Shown here: piece by piece, positions 56,264 to 64,000 of the stretch
Numbering within the stretch: the stretch's first letter is position 1
Layout of the letters: each line of letters starts with the position of its first letter
Assembly (NCBI RefSeq): GCF_003718715.1
Contig: NZ_CP033465.1
Location: 496,001 to 560,000 of the forward strand
Length of the DNA: 64,000 nucleotides
Direction: 5' to 3'
Origin: Clostridium sp. JN-1
GTDB taxonomy: Bacteria; Bacillota; Clostridia; Clostridiales; Clostridiaceae
The notes under the pieces: generated by a model
What the model saw: only the letters and a program-made list of their open reading frames with translations
Databases searched by the model: none
What the model was told of the DNA's origin: nothing
Program-made: the position numbers and the translations under genes

Positions 56264-57319
56264 ATGAGGGGATTAAAAAGATTACTAGTTTGGACTTTGA
56301 TTCCTGTGATTTTGGAACTTACCGGTTTGGTACTTGTTGATAAATTTTATCTAAGCGATGAAAGTACATTTAACACTAAAAGAGTTGATGTAAGTACAAA
56401 AAAGCAGTCTAATAAGATAAATGTAAAAGTACCAGATAGTGCTGCCGATATTGGAGTTTCATACACAGGAAATTATATTTCTTATTGTGATGATAATGGA
56501 CTCAAAGTTGTAGATACTTCAAATAATAAGAAAAAAGAAATTAACCTTGATAGTGGTGCTGAATTATCTGCATATAAGTGGCTTGCAGATAGAGATATGC
56601 TTTTTATAGCAGAAAAGCTAACATATGATGATGGTTCCGCCTATTTAAAATTTGAATCATATAATCCTAAACAGGATGAAAAAAGTGCATTAAGTGATGA
56701 AAATAGGAAGGAATTAAGAATACCTTTAGATGATCCTGGATACAATGTAACACAAATTGCATTATCTTCTTTGACAAATGTTACTTATGTAAGAGTAGAT
56801 AAGGAAAGGTCTAAAAGTAAAATATATCGTATAAATGTTATGGCTCAGTCAGAGGAAATAAAGTATCCTATGTGTGATCTTGGAAATATTGCTGCTGAAA
56901 ATAAGGAAGATAGGTTAATTTATGAAGATTCGAGTAGTAATAGGATAAGAGTGTTAGGGCTTAAAAATCCTATAGCAACAGGTGAAAATGCTGTGCATTA
57001 TCTATTAAATGTTGATGCTGAAGATAACATTTATATAGGTAATGGAAATGATAATAAAGTAAGTAAGATATTTGTTGCTAACTTAAAAAAGACAAGACAG
57101 CAGTGGAATACATATGCATTAAGTCAGCCCGTTGATAAGAGTGATATATATATAACAACTTCAGGAAAAGTATACATAAACAATCCTTCACAAAATACTA
57201 TTACTGAACTTGGAAGTGGAAAACAAATAACATATACTGGAGATTTAATAAAAATATATAATGAGGGAATTATATACAGGGATGGAAAAAAGGTTATGGG
57301 AAAGTTAACAGAAAGCTAA
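56264..57319 (+). CDS. Membrane-anchored beta-propeller-like protein, function unknown
   Basis: 351 residues. An N-terminal membrane helix (~8-28) anchors a beta-rich extracellular part with repeated blade-like units (VSYTGNYISYCDDNGLKVVDT, in part; ENKEDRLIYEDSS; DAEDNIYIGNG), suggestive of a propeller fold. No catalytic residues are evident, although such proteins are sometimes auto-annotated as dipeptidyl peptidases. GAGGAGAATG precedes the ATG. It is cotranscribed with the NAGPA-type gene and may be its partner at the cell surface. Confidence 0.75.
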   Translation: MRGLKRLLVWTLIPVILELTGLVLVDKFYLSDESTFNTKRVDVSTKKQSNKINVKVPDSAADIGVSYTGNYISYCDDNGLKVVDTSNNKKKEINLDSGAELSAYKWLADRDMLFIAEKLTYDDGSAYLKFESYNPKQDEKSALSDENRKELRIPLDDPGYNVTQIALSSLTNVTYVRVDKERSKSKIYRINVMAQSEEIKYPMCDLGNIAAENKEDRLIYEDSSSNRIRVLGLKNPIATGENAVHYLLNVDAEDNIYIGNGNDNKVSKIFVANLKKTRQQWNTYALSQPVDKSDIYITTSGKVYINNPSQNTITELGSGKQITYTGDLIKIYNEGIIYRDGKKVMGKLTES

Positions 57320-57355
57320 AAATTAATTATAAAATTTGATATTATATAAATTCAG

Positions 57356-57387
57356 GGTGCTCTCTTGTAGTGTTTACAAGGGAGCAT
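57356..57387 (+). terminator. Hairpin after the propeller-like gene
   Basis: TGCTCTCTTGTA (57358-57369) pairs with TACAAGGGAGCA (57374-57385) with one mismatch. It lacks a T-run, so termination may be inefficient. Confidence 0.6.
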
Positions 57388-57733
57388 CAATTATATGAAT
57401 AAATAAATGTATTAAATGTCATTAATAATAATAGTTATAATGTATAGAATATTCTAAATATAGATTAAAATAAATTTTGTTTCCATTATATGTAAACAAA
57501 TTTATTCACAGAATAACACGATATTGGCTTGCATAGTGGGATTGTGGAAAGGATGAAATTGTTAAAAAGTATACAAGTGATGGAATTTATTCACAAAATT
57601 TTAAAATACATCTAAATACATAATATTCACAATGTTCAAAATTATAGATAATAATTAGAAAGATATGCTATAATTAAAATAGTCGCAAGATTCAATATAA
57701 ATTATTCTTTATTAGGAGGGAGTGTTTAAGTGA
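57388..57733 (+). promoter_or_regulatory. AT-rich upstream region of the amino-acid permease with DnaA-box-like repeats
   Basis: This 346-base gap has two perfect TTATTCACA sequences (57502-57510 and 57587-57595; the DnaA box is TTATNCACA) and one near match ATATTCACA (57623-57631). TTTGTTT/AAACAAA inverted repeats occur near 57480-57500. An extended -10, TGC-TATAAT (TATAAT 57669-57674), is the likely permease promoter. No T-box or riboswitch signature was found. Confidence 0.5.
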
Positions 57734-59131
57734 ATGGCTGGTAGAAATTCTGTTTTTAGGAGAAAGTCTATTGCAGAAACGCTTGCAGAAACTAAAGGTG
57801 GAAAAGAACTAAAGAAGACACTTGGAGCTTTTGAATTAACAATGCTCGGTATTGGTGCAATTATAGGTACAGGTATTTTTGTTTTGACAGGTGTCGCTGC
57901 AGCTGACTATGCCGGACCAGCACTTGTATTGTCGTTTATATTTTCTGCCATTGCTTGTACTTTTGCTGCATTGTGCTACGCAGAACTTTCTGCAATGATA
58001 CCTGTAGCAGGAAGTGCTTATACTTTTGGCTATGTAGGACTTGGTGAAATATGGGCTTGGATTATAGGATGGGATCTTATACTTGAATATACTGTTGCGG
58101 TTTCAGCAGTTGCTGTTGGATGGTCAGGCTATGTAGTGGAATTCTTTAAAGGATTTGGAGTAACAATACCTAGTGCATTCTGTAATCCACCGGGGCAAAA
58201 TGGAGGAATAATCAACTTACCATGTGTTATAATTTTATTTATTATAATGCTTGTGCTCATTAGAGGGGTTGGTCAAAGTGCTAAACTAAATGATGTTCTT
58301 GTTATTATAAAGTTATCAGTTGTAATTTTATTCATAGTTGTTGGAGTAGGTCATGTTAAAGTTTCAAATTGGAATCCATTTTTCCCTTATGGTGTAAGTG
58401 GAGTATTTAAAGGGGCAGCAATCATATTTTTCTCATATATAGGATTTGATGCAGTTTCAACGGCAGCAGAGGAAGTAAAAAATCCTCAAAGAGACTTACC
58501 AATTGGTATAGTTGCTTCATTAATTATATGTACTATACTTTATATTTTAGTTTCAGGTATATTAACAGGAATGCTTCCATACTACGAATATCATAATAAT
58601 GCAGCTCCAGTTGCATATGCACTTGAAAAGGTGGGAATGAACTGGGGATCTGCCGTAGTAGCTGTAGGTGCTATTTGCGGTCTTACATCAGTATTGGTTG
58701 TCATGTCATTTGGTGGAACACGTATATTATTTGCACTATCAAGAGATGGATTACTTCCAGGATTATTTTCAGAAGTACATCCTAAGTTTAGAACACCTAT
58801 AAAAAGTACTATATTAATTAGTTTTACGACAATAATACTTTCAGGTTTTGTACAAATATCAAGGCTTGCAGAAATGACGAACATAGGTACACTTGTGGCA
58901 TTTTGTATAGTTTCACTTTCAGTTATAGTTCTTAGAAAGAGAGAGCCAAATCAAGAAAGACCATTTAAGTGTCCGGGTTCCCCAATAACTCCGTTATTGT
59001 CAATTATATTTTGTGGATATTTAATTACTCAGCTGCCTACTTTTACTAAAGAAGTATTCCTAGTTTGGCTTTTAATTGGATTTGTAATTTACTTTGCATA
59101 TGGTAGAAGTCGCAGCTTGATGAATAAGTAA
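57734..59131 (+). CDS. APC-family amino acid permease (CAT/YfnA-like)
   Basis: 465 residues with about 12 membrane helices. The N-terminal LKKTLGAFELTMLGIGAIIGTGIFVLTG is the hallmark of cationic amino-acid transporter-like members of the APC superfamily; FFSYIGFDAVSTAAEEVKNPQRDLP (in part) is the matching mid-protein motif. The substrate is an amino acid but cannot be named from sequence. AGGAGGGAG is ~10 bases before ATG 57734. It stands alone as a monocistronic unit, preceded by a repeat-rich upstream region. Confidence 0.93.
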   Translation: MAGRNSVFRRKSIAETLAETKGGKELKKTLGAFELTMLGIGAIIGTGIFVLTGVAAADYAGPALVLSFIFSAIACTFAALCYAELSAMIPVAGSAYTFGYVGLGEIWAWIIGWDLILEYTVAVSAVAVGWSGYVVEFFKGFGVTIPSAFCNPPGQNGGIINLPCVIILFIIMLVLIRGVGQSAKLNDVLVIIKLSVVILFIVVGVGHVKVSNWNPFFPYGVSGVFKGAAIIFFSYIGFDAVSTAAEEVKNPQRDLPIGIVASLIICTILYILVSGILTGMLPYYEYHNNAAPVAYALEKVGMNWGSAVVAVGAICGLTSVLVVMSFGGTRILFALSRDGLLPGLFSEVHPKFRTPIKSTILISFTTIILSGFVQISRLAEMTNIGTLVAFCIVSLSVIVLRKREPNQERPFKCPGSPITPLLSIIFCGYLITQLPTFTKEVFLVWLLIGFVIYFAYGRSRSLMNK

Positions 59132-59236
59132 AGATCTGATTTAATTTAGAGGGAAAACGGTTTCGTGTACAAATAAAATTGTTTTCCCTTTATTTTGTAT
59201 TAAGTTAAAATTTTTTTCTTCAAAATATAAGCATTA

Positions 59237-60130
59237 TTAATGTTTTTTAAAATAATATAGCTTACCATCTTCAATAGAATAATCCAGCATACCTTTTGAA
59301 TACATATACTGCAAAAATGCAGATATACCTCCAAAGTTTAAATGATATTGGTAAAAGTTAAAAGATAAATCATTTAAAATTACTATATTTTGTAATATGT
59401 CTTCACGAGTAAGTGGCTGATCGAGCAATTCAGATATTTGTTCAATATAATTTTGTATGTTGTCTAAATTTTTATCTGCTAAACTTAAGATTCCTTGTTT
59501 ATCCAATACCGTGTTTGCATGACTTATAACAAAATAGTCTGCATCTATTTTCTTTATGTTATTTAATGTATTTATACTGTTTTCTATATCATAGAGATAT
59601 GGAAAAGAATATTTATCTAAAATTTCACGACTAAATATTGAATCACCTAAAAAACAAATTTTTTCTGGTGTTATAATTCCTATTTGTTCTATTGAATGTC
59701 CACTTAAGGGTATTATTTCAAACTTTTCATCACCTATTTTATTTGTTCCATATTCTAATACAAAGTCAACATTAATTGGTTTATTTGATTTATCAATACC
59801 CTTAATAGGTGTAGAAGATGATAGTATAGAAGCTTGTAATTCTGGATTTTCCATAAATATTTTTTCTTTTAATGAAGTATATACTAAGCATCCTGGATAA
59901 TTTTTTTGAAAATAGACATCCCCACCGCAGTGATCAAGGTGATTATGAGTATTTATTATATATTTTGGATGCAGGTTATTTTCTAAAACTGCATCTTCTA
60001 TTTTTTTTGCATCTGTATTATTTATTCCAGTATCTATAATTAAACAGTTTTTATTTTTAAAAGTGTAAATTCCAGAATTAGTTGAAGCACTTATATAATA
60101 AGTATTTCCTTTAATTTTTTTTAGCGACAT
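59237..60130 (-). CDS. MBL-fold metallo-hydrolase
   Basis: 297 residues from ATG 60130, which lies ten bases after AGGA; ATG 60139 is in frame but too near the ribosome binding site. The metal motif is NTHNHLDHCGGDVYF (HxHxDH) with further ligands in PLSGHSIEQIG and FLGDSIF, and a late His in FVISHANTV. The ~60-residue C-terminal helical part resembles that of glyoxalase II-like or lactonase-like enzymes. The substrate is unknown. Confidence 0.88.
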   Translation of the reverse strand: MSLKKIKGNTYYISASTNSGIYTFKNKNCLIIDTGINNTDAKKIEDAVLENNLHPKYIINTHNHLDHCGGDVYFQKNYPGCLVYTSLKEKIFMENPELQASILSSSTPIKGIDKSNKPINVDFVLEYGTNKIGDEKFEIIPLSGHSIEQIGIITPEKICFLGDSIFSREILDKYSFPYLYDIENSINTLNNIKKIDADYFVISHANTVLDKQGILSLADKNLDNIQNYIEQISELLDQPLTREDILQNIVILNDLSFNFYQYHLNFGGISAFLQYMYSKGMLDYSIEDGKLYYFKKH

Positions 60131-60205
60131 TGTAATCATTTCCTCTCAATATTGTTAAACTTACATGTATTATATCAAAAATTACAATTATATACTATAT
60201 AAAAA

Positions 60206-60402
60206 CAGAGGACATAGGACAGAGGACAAAGGACAGAGAAGGTTGATTTTTTGCTAACGCAAAATAATCTTTAAATTTATATAAATCAACAATGTTTCGC
60301 TTTAGCGAAACAAGTTGTCAAAAATTTAATTAAAGATTTTTCATAGTATAGCGGAGAAGAATCCTCCTTCATTGTCCTCTGTCCTCTGTCCTCCGTCCTC
60401 TG
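60206..60402. repeat. GGACAGA-rich inverted-repeat element (~200 bp)
   Basis: The left arm (60206-60242) and right arm (60363-60402) are near-perfect inverted copies, each built of short units such as AGAGGACA and GGACAGA. Between them are GTTGATTT/AAATCAAC and TGTTTCGC-TTTA-GCGAAACA hairpins. No ORF is present. The layout is that of a non-coding palindromic or MITE-like element between the MBL hydrolase and lipoprotein genes. Confidence 0.75.
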
Positions 60403-60413
60403 GTTCTACTAAG

Positions 60414-60908
60414 TTAATTTGTAGAGTCACTATTAAATATGTAATCACATAAATTATATATATTTAATGCTATTGGTAAGCCTTTCATATCTATATAATC
60501 CATTGAGTAATTTCCGTCCCATGGGTATACTGATACATACTGTTGATCATATACATTCATTACCATCTTTTTATTGTTGAAAGTAAAAAATATTTTATAT
60601 GGAGGTTTTGAATTTAAATTTTCAGGCTTTGATACAAAATTATTTTTATTTAAGGATTTAATCATAGAAGTTATTACAGCAGTGTTTTTATTATCTAAAT
60701 CCTTCCTCTTATAGAAGTTTACATTCAATATACTGCACTTGTATGAAGGCTCGGAATCTATACTTTGAGATAATATGTTTGTGTAGTAAAAATTATTTGG
60801 TTTTTTGTGCATATATATTGTATTATCTAAATCATGATTGCATCCTGTAAGTAAAATAGATATAATTAATGCAGTAAACAAAAAATATAGTAATTTTTTC
60901 ACATACAT
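60414..60908 (-). CDS. Putative lipoprotein, function unknown
   Basis: 164 residues. The N-terminus MYVKKLLYFLFTALIISILL ends at a lipobox LLTGC, so the mature protein would be lipid-anchored at Cys ~23. The rest is a small mixed alpha/beta domain with MIKSLNKNNF and YKIFFTFNNKKMVMNVYDQQY, reminiscent of DUF4883-like clostridial lipoproteins, without a confident family call. On the minus strand AGAGG is five bases before ATG 60908. It faces the Cof phosphatase gene divergently. Confidence 0.7.
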   Translation of the reverse strand: MYVKKLLYFLFTALIISILLTGCNHDLDNTIYMHKKPNNFYYTNILSQSIDSEPSYKCSILNVNFYKRKDLDNKNTAVITSMIKSLNKNNFVSKPENLNSKPPYKIFFTFNNKKMVMNVYDQQYVSVYPWDGNYSMDYIDMKGLPIALNIYNLCDYIFNSDSTN

Positions 60909-60973
60909 CACCTCTGTATACTAAAATATGTTTGAAGGTTACTATTTATTACCATAAACTTAAGGAGGAGACT

Positions 60974-61810
60974 ATGAAATATAAAATGATAGCTGTCGAT
61001 ATGGACGGCACTCTTTTAAATGATAAAAAACATATATCAGATTATAATATAAAGATGATAGATAAGGCTGTTAAACTTGGAATTAAGTTTGTAATAGCAT
61101 CTGGAAGAATACCAGCTACTTTAAGACTCTATGAGGAAACTGTATCTAAAAGTCAGCCAATGATTTGCTGTAATGGAGCTGTAGTTTTAGATGATAACAA
61201 GAATGTAATATCTTCAAGTGTAATATCTAAGAAATCTTTACTCCAAGTAATAGATTTAATAAGAAAACAGGATAGAGATGTATATTTTCACATTTATCAT
61301 GGAGATATAATGTGCAGTGAACAATTTAGATATAGTACAGAAAGTTTTTACAAATTCAGTAAAAATGTTGATAGAAAGTATAGAATTGAAATCCGTATCT
61401 TAAAAGATGCAAGGGAATATATAGAAGATGGAGATTATGATATAAATAAATTAGTAATTGTAGATGAAGACATTAAATTTTTAGAAGATATGAGAATGCA
61501 GTTAGATAAAATAGATGAGATAGAAATTACTAAGTCAGAAGCAAATAATTTAGAAATATTATCTAAACACACATCAAAGGGAAATGCACTAAGTATTTTA
61601 TCAAGCCATTATAATATACCATTAGAACAGTGTATAGCTGTTGGAAATGATGAAAATGATGTGAGTATGATTAAAACTGCCGGACTTGGAGTGTGTATGA
61701 AAAATGGAAGAGAATGTGCTAGAAAATATGCTAACTACATAACTGAAAAAGATAATAATGATGGAGGAATAGGAGAAGTTATAGAAAAGTTTATGTTAAA
61801 TGGCGACTGA
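60974..61810 (+). CDS. Cof-type HAD-superfamily phosphatase
   Basis: 278 residues. HAD motif I is AVDMDGTLLND (nucleophile Asp), motif II FVIASGR, motif III Lys in the SKHTSKGNAL stretch and motif IV VGNDENDVSMI. The IIB cap and size mark the Cof/YidA group, which dephosphorylates sugar phosphates and cofactors such as FMN. AAGGAGGAG is six bases before ATG 60974, which fixes the start (in-frame codons upstream are non-coding). The substrate is unknown. Confidence 0.93.
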   Translation: MKYKMIAVDMDGTLLNDKKHISDYNIKMIDKAVKLGIKFVIASGRIPATLRLYEETVSKSQPMICCNGAVVLDDNKNVISSSVISKKSLLQVIDLIRKQDRDVYFHIYHGDIMCSEQFRYSTESFYKFSKNVDRKYRIEIRILKDAREYIEDGDYDINKLVIVDEDIKFLEDMRMQLDKIDEIEITKSEANNLEILSKHTSKGNALSILSSHYNIPLEQCIAVGNDENDVSMIKTAGLGVCMKNGRECARKYANYITEKDNNDGGIGEVIEKFMLNGD

Positions 61811-61823
61811 TATGGTAGAATTA

Positions 61824-61879
61824 AATAGGCAATAGGCAATAGGCAATAGGCAATAGGCAATAGGCAATAGGCAATAGGT
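61824..61879 (+). repeat. Tandem heptamer array (AATAGGC)8
   Basis: Eight contiguous 7-bp units: seven perfect AATAGGC and a final AATAGGT, 56 bp in all, between the Cof gene and the CsoR-family gene. It ends 37 bases before the csoR-like ATG, so it lies in or next to that gene's promoter. Such arrays are prone to copy-number change. Confidence 0.95.
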
Positions 61880-61915
61880 ATAAGTGTATACTATAAATCA
61901 GGAGTGATATATAAA

Positions 61916-62176
61916 ATGGAAGATAGTAAAAAGAATATTCAAACTAGGCTTAGAAAAATAGAAGGCCAAATAAAGGGAATAGAGAAGATGATTGAAAATG
62001 ATACATGCTGTAAGGATGTTTTAATTCAAATAACAGCTGTTAGAGCAGCTGTAAATAAGGTTGGCGGATTAATACTTGAAGGTTATGCTAAAAATTGTTT
62101 TAAACACACTGATTTTGAGTCAAATGATGATAAAATACAGGAGCTTATATCAACTTTAACAATGTTTTTAAAGTAA
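61916..62176 (+). CDS. CsoR/CstR-family metal or persulfide sensing repressor
   Basis: 86 residues, all helical, the DUF156/CsoR fold: QTRLRKIEGQIKGIEKMIEND, TCCKDVLIQITAVRAAVNKVG and LILEGYAKNCF. In copper-sensing CsoR the ligands are Cys, His and Cys; here Cys residues are present at both Cys positions (DTCC and KNC) but the His position (LLEDH in CsoR) reads LEGY. That pattern is closer to thiol-reactive CstR members. AGGAG lies upstream of ATG 61916. No target gene is obvious next to it. Confidence 0.85.
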   Translation: MEDSKKNIQTRLRKIEGQIKGIEKMIENDTCCKDVLIQITAVRAAVNKVGGLILEGYAKNCFKHTDFESNDDKIQELISTLTMFLK

Positions 62177-62181
62177 GAACT

Positions 62182-62643
62182 TTATTTTTTTACAACCCTT
62201 GAAATAAATTTTTGCCTAAATAAAAAAATAGTTTTTGATACTGAAGATATGAAAAATACTCCTACGGCTATTATCCCGGCAATAGATAAAGTTTTAAGTC
62301 CTAAAATTAAGGATTGATTTACATTTCCTTGAACCATTTCAAACATGGCATTGTACATACCACCGCCAGGTACTAAAGGTATAATGGCACATATTATAAA
62401 TGTGGTTACTGGTGTTTTTACAACACGTGCCATGATTTCGGAATAAATTGCACCAACTACAGAAGCAATAAAAAAAGAAAACATATTTGAAATATGAAGG
62501 TACGAATGTGTAAGGAGGTAAAAAAACCATGAGAGAGCTCCTCCTATAGAGGCAAATAATAAGTTTTTACCCCTTATGTTTGATAAAATGGCAAAACTCA
62601 AGGTTGCAATCAAAGTATAAAATGAATTTACAAGCATTGACAT
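62182..62643 (-). CDS. Threonine/serine exporter, small subunit (ThrE_2/DUF3815)
   Basis: 153 residues, four or five membrane helices, with FAILSNIRGKNLLFASIGGALSW (in part) and TTFIICAIIPLVPGGGMYNAMF, the ThrE_2 pattern. In single-chain ThrE this is the C-terminal half; here it is a separate gene directly downstream of the N-terminal half gene, whose stop is one base away. The two presumably form one exporter. Confidence 0.9.
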   Translation of the reverse strand: MSMLVNSFYTLIATLSFAILSNIRGKNLLFASIGGALSWFFYLLTHSYLHISNMFSFFIASVVGAIYSEIMARVVKTPVTTFIICAIIPLVPGGGMYNAMFEMVQGNVNQSLILGLKTLSIAGIIAVGVFFISSVSKTIFLFRQKFISRVVKK

Positions 62644-62644
62644 T

Positions 62645-63412
62645 TCATATACCTCCTAATAACATAAACCACAATTTGAGCACTACACCTGTACCTAAAG
62701 CAATGGCTGAAGCTATTAAAATTGCCTCAATAGCTCTCGAATTACCTGATATAAGATCTCCTGCAATTGTATCACGAATTGCATTAGTTATTGCAATACC
62801 GGGGACTAGAAGCATAATAGAACCTATAATTATATTATCTACATGTGAACCAATATTAAAGTGTACACTAAGTAATGCCGCGATAGCAGTTAACGCACCG
62901 CATAAAGTATTTATTAAAAACTCGTTTGTTTGTACGAGATTTAAAATTAAGTAAGTTAATCTTATTAAACATCCTATTACAAATGAAACAAAAAAATCTT
63001 TCAAGTTACCGCCAAATACTAAGGTAAAAAATGCAGCAGCAGTTCCGGAAAAAAACACTGCTATTTTATCACTATATGGTTTAATATCATTTATCTTGTT
63101 TAACTTGTCTTCAACATATTCTAAAGTATGACCCTTATCTTTTATGTGTCTTGATACGTCATTTACTTGAGAAATTTTTTCTAAATTTGTAGTTCGGCCC
63201 TTTACTCTTTTTACTATTGTAACTGTTCTATCGTATTCACTAGAAGCACATACAATTATAATATTTATTGTTACAAAAGTATCTACTTTTTTTATATCAT
63301 AGGCATTACAAATTCTAATTATGGTATCTTCAACTCTATAAATTTCAGCTCCATTTTCAAGAATTATTTTACCTGCAAATGCAGCATCATTTATTATTCT
63401 TGTAATATCCAT
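62645..63412 (-). CDS. Threonine/serine exporter, large subunit (ThrE_1/DUF1212)
   Basis: 255 residues. The soluble N-terminal part (~1-110) carries GKIILENGAEIYRVEDTI and VTINIIIVCAS, and ~5 membrane helices follow with IIIGSIMLLVPGIAITNAIRD (in part), the DUF1212/ThrE_1 pattern. Paired with the DUF3815 gene it makes a split ThrE-type amino-acid exporter. AGGAGAAT lies just upstream of the ATG on the minus strand. The substrate is assumed from family knowledge. Confidence 0.9.
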   Translation of the reverse strand: MDITRIINDAAFAGKIILENGAEIYRVEDTIIRICNAYDIKKVDTFVTINIIIVCASSEYDRTVTIVKRVKGRTTNLEKISQVNDVSRHIKDKGHTLEYVEDKLNKINDIKPYSDKIAVFFSGTAAAFFTLVFGGNLKDFFVSFVIGCLIRLTYLILNLVQTNEFLINTLCGALTAIAALLSVHFNIGSHVDNIIIGSIMLLVPGIAITNAIRDTIAGDLISGNSRAIEAILIASAIALGTGVVLKLWFMLLGGI

Positions 63413-63606
63413 ATTTTTATTCTCCTCAATAAAAATAAAGAAATAATTAATAACGTTATTATAACATAAAATTGTAAGTTTACAATTGGAATTTTAAAAA
63501 TAAATTTAATCCCAATTCATATTCTGAATTGAAATTAAATATACTTTAAATAACAAATACATGTTAATGATATTGATTAAACCAAATGGAGAAGTGGGGG
63601 ATATGT

Positions 63607-63846
63607 TTGATAAATAAAGGTACTTTAATTGAAGTTGAAAGTTCAATTGGAAAAAGTGTAATGATGCATTCTAGAATTTATGTTATAGGCAAAAGTTTAA
63701 GCAATTGTGAAATTGGAGATATAGTTGATGTTAAAACGATTTCAGGACATATAGTGAGGGGAGTTGCCTATAGAACAAAGTCTTACTATGGTGCACATCA
63801 AAAAAATGTAAAAGAAATTTTATGCATAAGACAAAAAAGAAAATAA
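63607..63846 (+). CDS. Small protein, OrtA-like (2-amino-4-ketopentanoate thiolase alpha subunit-like)
   Basis: 79 residues from TTG 63607, six bases after GTGGGGG. The segment NCEIGDIVDVKTISGHIVRGVA resembles the core of OrtA, the small subunit of the thiolase of oxidative ornithine degradation, with a matching closing segment NVKEILCI. The protein is shorter than typical OrtA (~100). A longer in-frame ATG at 63586 has no ribosome binding site. The next gene starts 128 bases later, at the window edge, so context cannot confirm this call. Confidence 0.45.
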   Translation: MINKGTLIEVESSIGKSVMMHSRIYVIGKSLSNCEIGDIVDVKTISGHIVRGVAYRTKSYYGAHQKNVKEILCIRQKRK

Positions 63847-63974
63847 AATGGAGCTATTAATTTTGAATTTTATTTCTATAAATGATATAATTTAGTATAT
63901 AATAAAGTGATTAAAGTTTACATATATTTTTTAGAATATTTAAATTAATGAATCACAATTTATGGAGGTAAGAT

Positions 63975-64000
63975 ATGGATTCAACAATGACTAGTTTGAT
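63975..64000 (+). CDS. Start of a gene cut by the window edge
   Basis: ATG 63975 is preceded by TGGAGG (63963-63968) with a seven-base gap, so it looks like a real gene start. Only about eight codons (MDSTMTSL) are visible. If the upstream small gene is ortA, this could be its partner ortB, but the visible residues do not decide. Confidence 0.55.

Noticed and set aside
57388-57733. Chromosomal replication origin
   Set aside because: There are only two or three DnaA-box-like sites and no dnaA, dnaN, recF or gyr genes nearby.
57388-57733. T-box or amino-acid riboswitch before the permease
   Set aside because: No T-box sequence (such as the conserved TGGNACCGCG-like bulge), no leader terminator, and no known aptamer core was found.
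61824-61879. CRISPR-like array
   Set aside because: The units are contiguous 7-mers with no spacers and there are no cas genes nearby.
62580-62954. Plus-strand frame of 124 codons over the thrE pair
   Set aside because: It is antisense to two good genes and spans their junction; no initiation signal.

Overview
The window is a contiguous stretch of low-GC, spore-former Firmicute chromosome, almost certainly Clostridium sensu stricto; the species cannot be fixed from the sequence alone. Evidence: very AT-rich coding sequence with strong GGAGG-type ribosome binding sites, frequent TTG/GTG starts, sporulation genes (gpr, spoIIP, yqfC, yqfD, a CotS-type coat kinase), the HrcA/CIRCE heat-shock operon, and the classic clostridial order holA-rpsT-gpr-spoIIP-lepA-hemW-hrcA-grpE-dnaK-dnaJ-prmA-rsmE-mtaB-hinT-rpsU-yqeY-yqfC-yqfD-pgpH-ybeY-dgkA-era-recO.

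Layout. 1-3.7 kb: the 3' end of a degenerate P-type-ATPase-like gene, a ComEC with an eroded C-terminal domain, and holA. 3.7-9.8 kb: rpsT (minus strand), spore germination protease, SpoIIP, LepA and HemW. 9.9-15.1 kb: CIRCE-controlled hrcA-grpE-dnaK-dnaJ. 15.1-26.9 kb: a long plus-strand housekeeping run of ribosome and tRNA modification, c-di-AMP hydrolysis, undecaprenol recycling, Era and RecO (which appears to start at CTG), ending in a DUF4342 protein. 27-31.6 kb: a CcpN-like repressor beside pyruvate phosphate dikinase, then a spore-coat kinase. 31.9-38.2 kb: dnaG-rpoD, a membrane protein, trmK-nif3 and a zinc-ribbon coiled-coil protein. 38.2-38.65 kb: RNase P RNA.

38.6-47.5 kb is the more accessory part: HtrA protease, a MATE exporter behind a possible attenuator leader, a solitary CamA-like adenine DNA methyltransferase, a guanine-riboswitch-controlled NCS2 purine permease, and several small or hypothetical genes. 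47.7-55.1 kb: a second guanine-class riboswitch followed by purECFMNHD. The two riboswitches tie purine uptake and de novo purine synthesis to the same ligand. 55.2-64 kb: a NAGPA-type phosphodiester glycosidase and a membrane-anchored propeller-like protein, an amino-acid permease preceded by DnaA-box-like repeats, an MBL hydrolase, a lipoprotein, a Cof phosphatase, a CsoR-family repressor, a split ThrE exporter and the start of another operon. Two unrelated short-repeat elements (a GGACAGA-rich inverted repeat and an 8-copy AATAGGC tandem array) lie between 60.2 and 61.9 kb.

No prophage, insertion sequence, CRISPR array, tRNA or rRNA was seen. Most of the window is core chromosome. The observations most worth testing are the CTG start of recO, the CamA-like methyltransferase, the MATE leader, the DnaA-box-like cluster, the CcpN-type boxes and the repeat elements.
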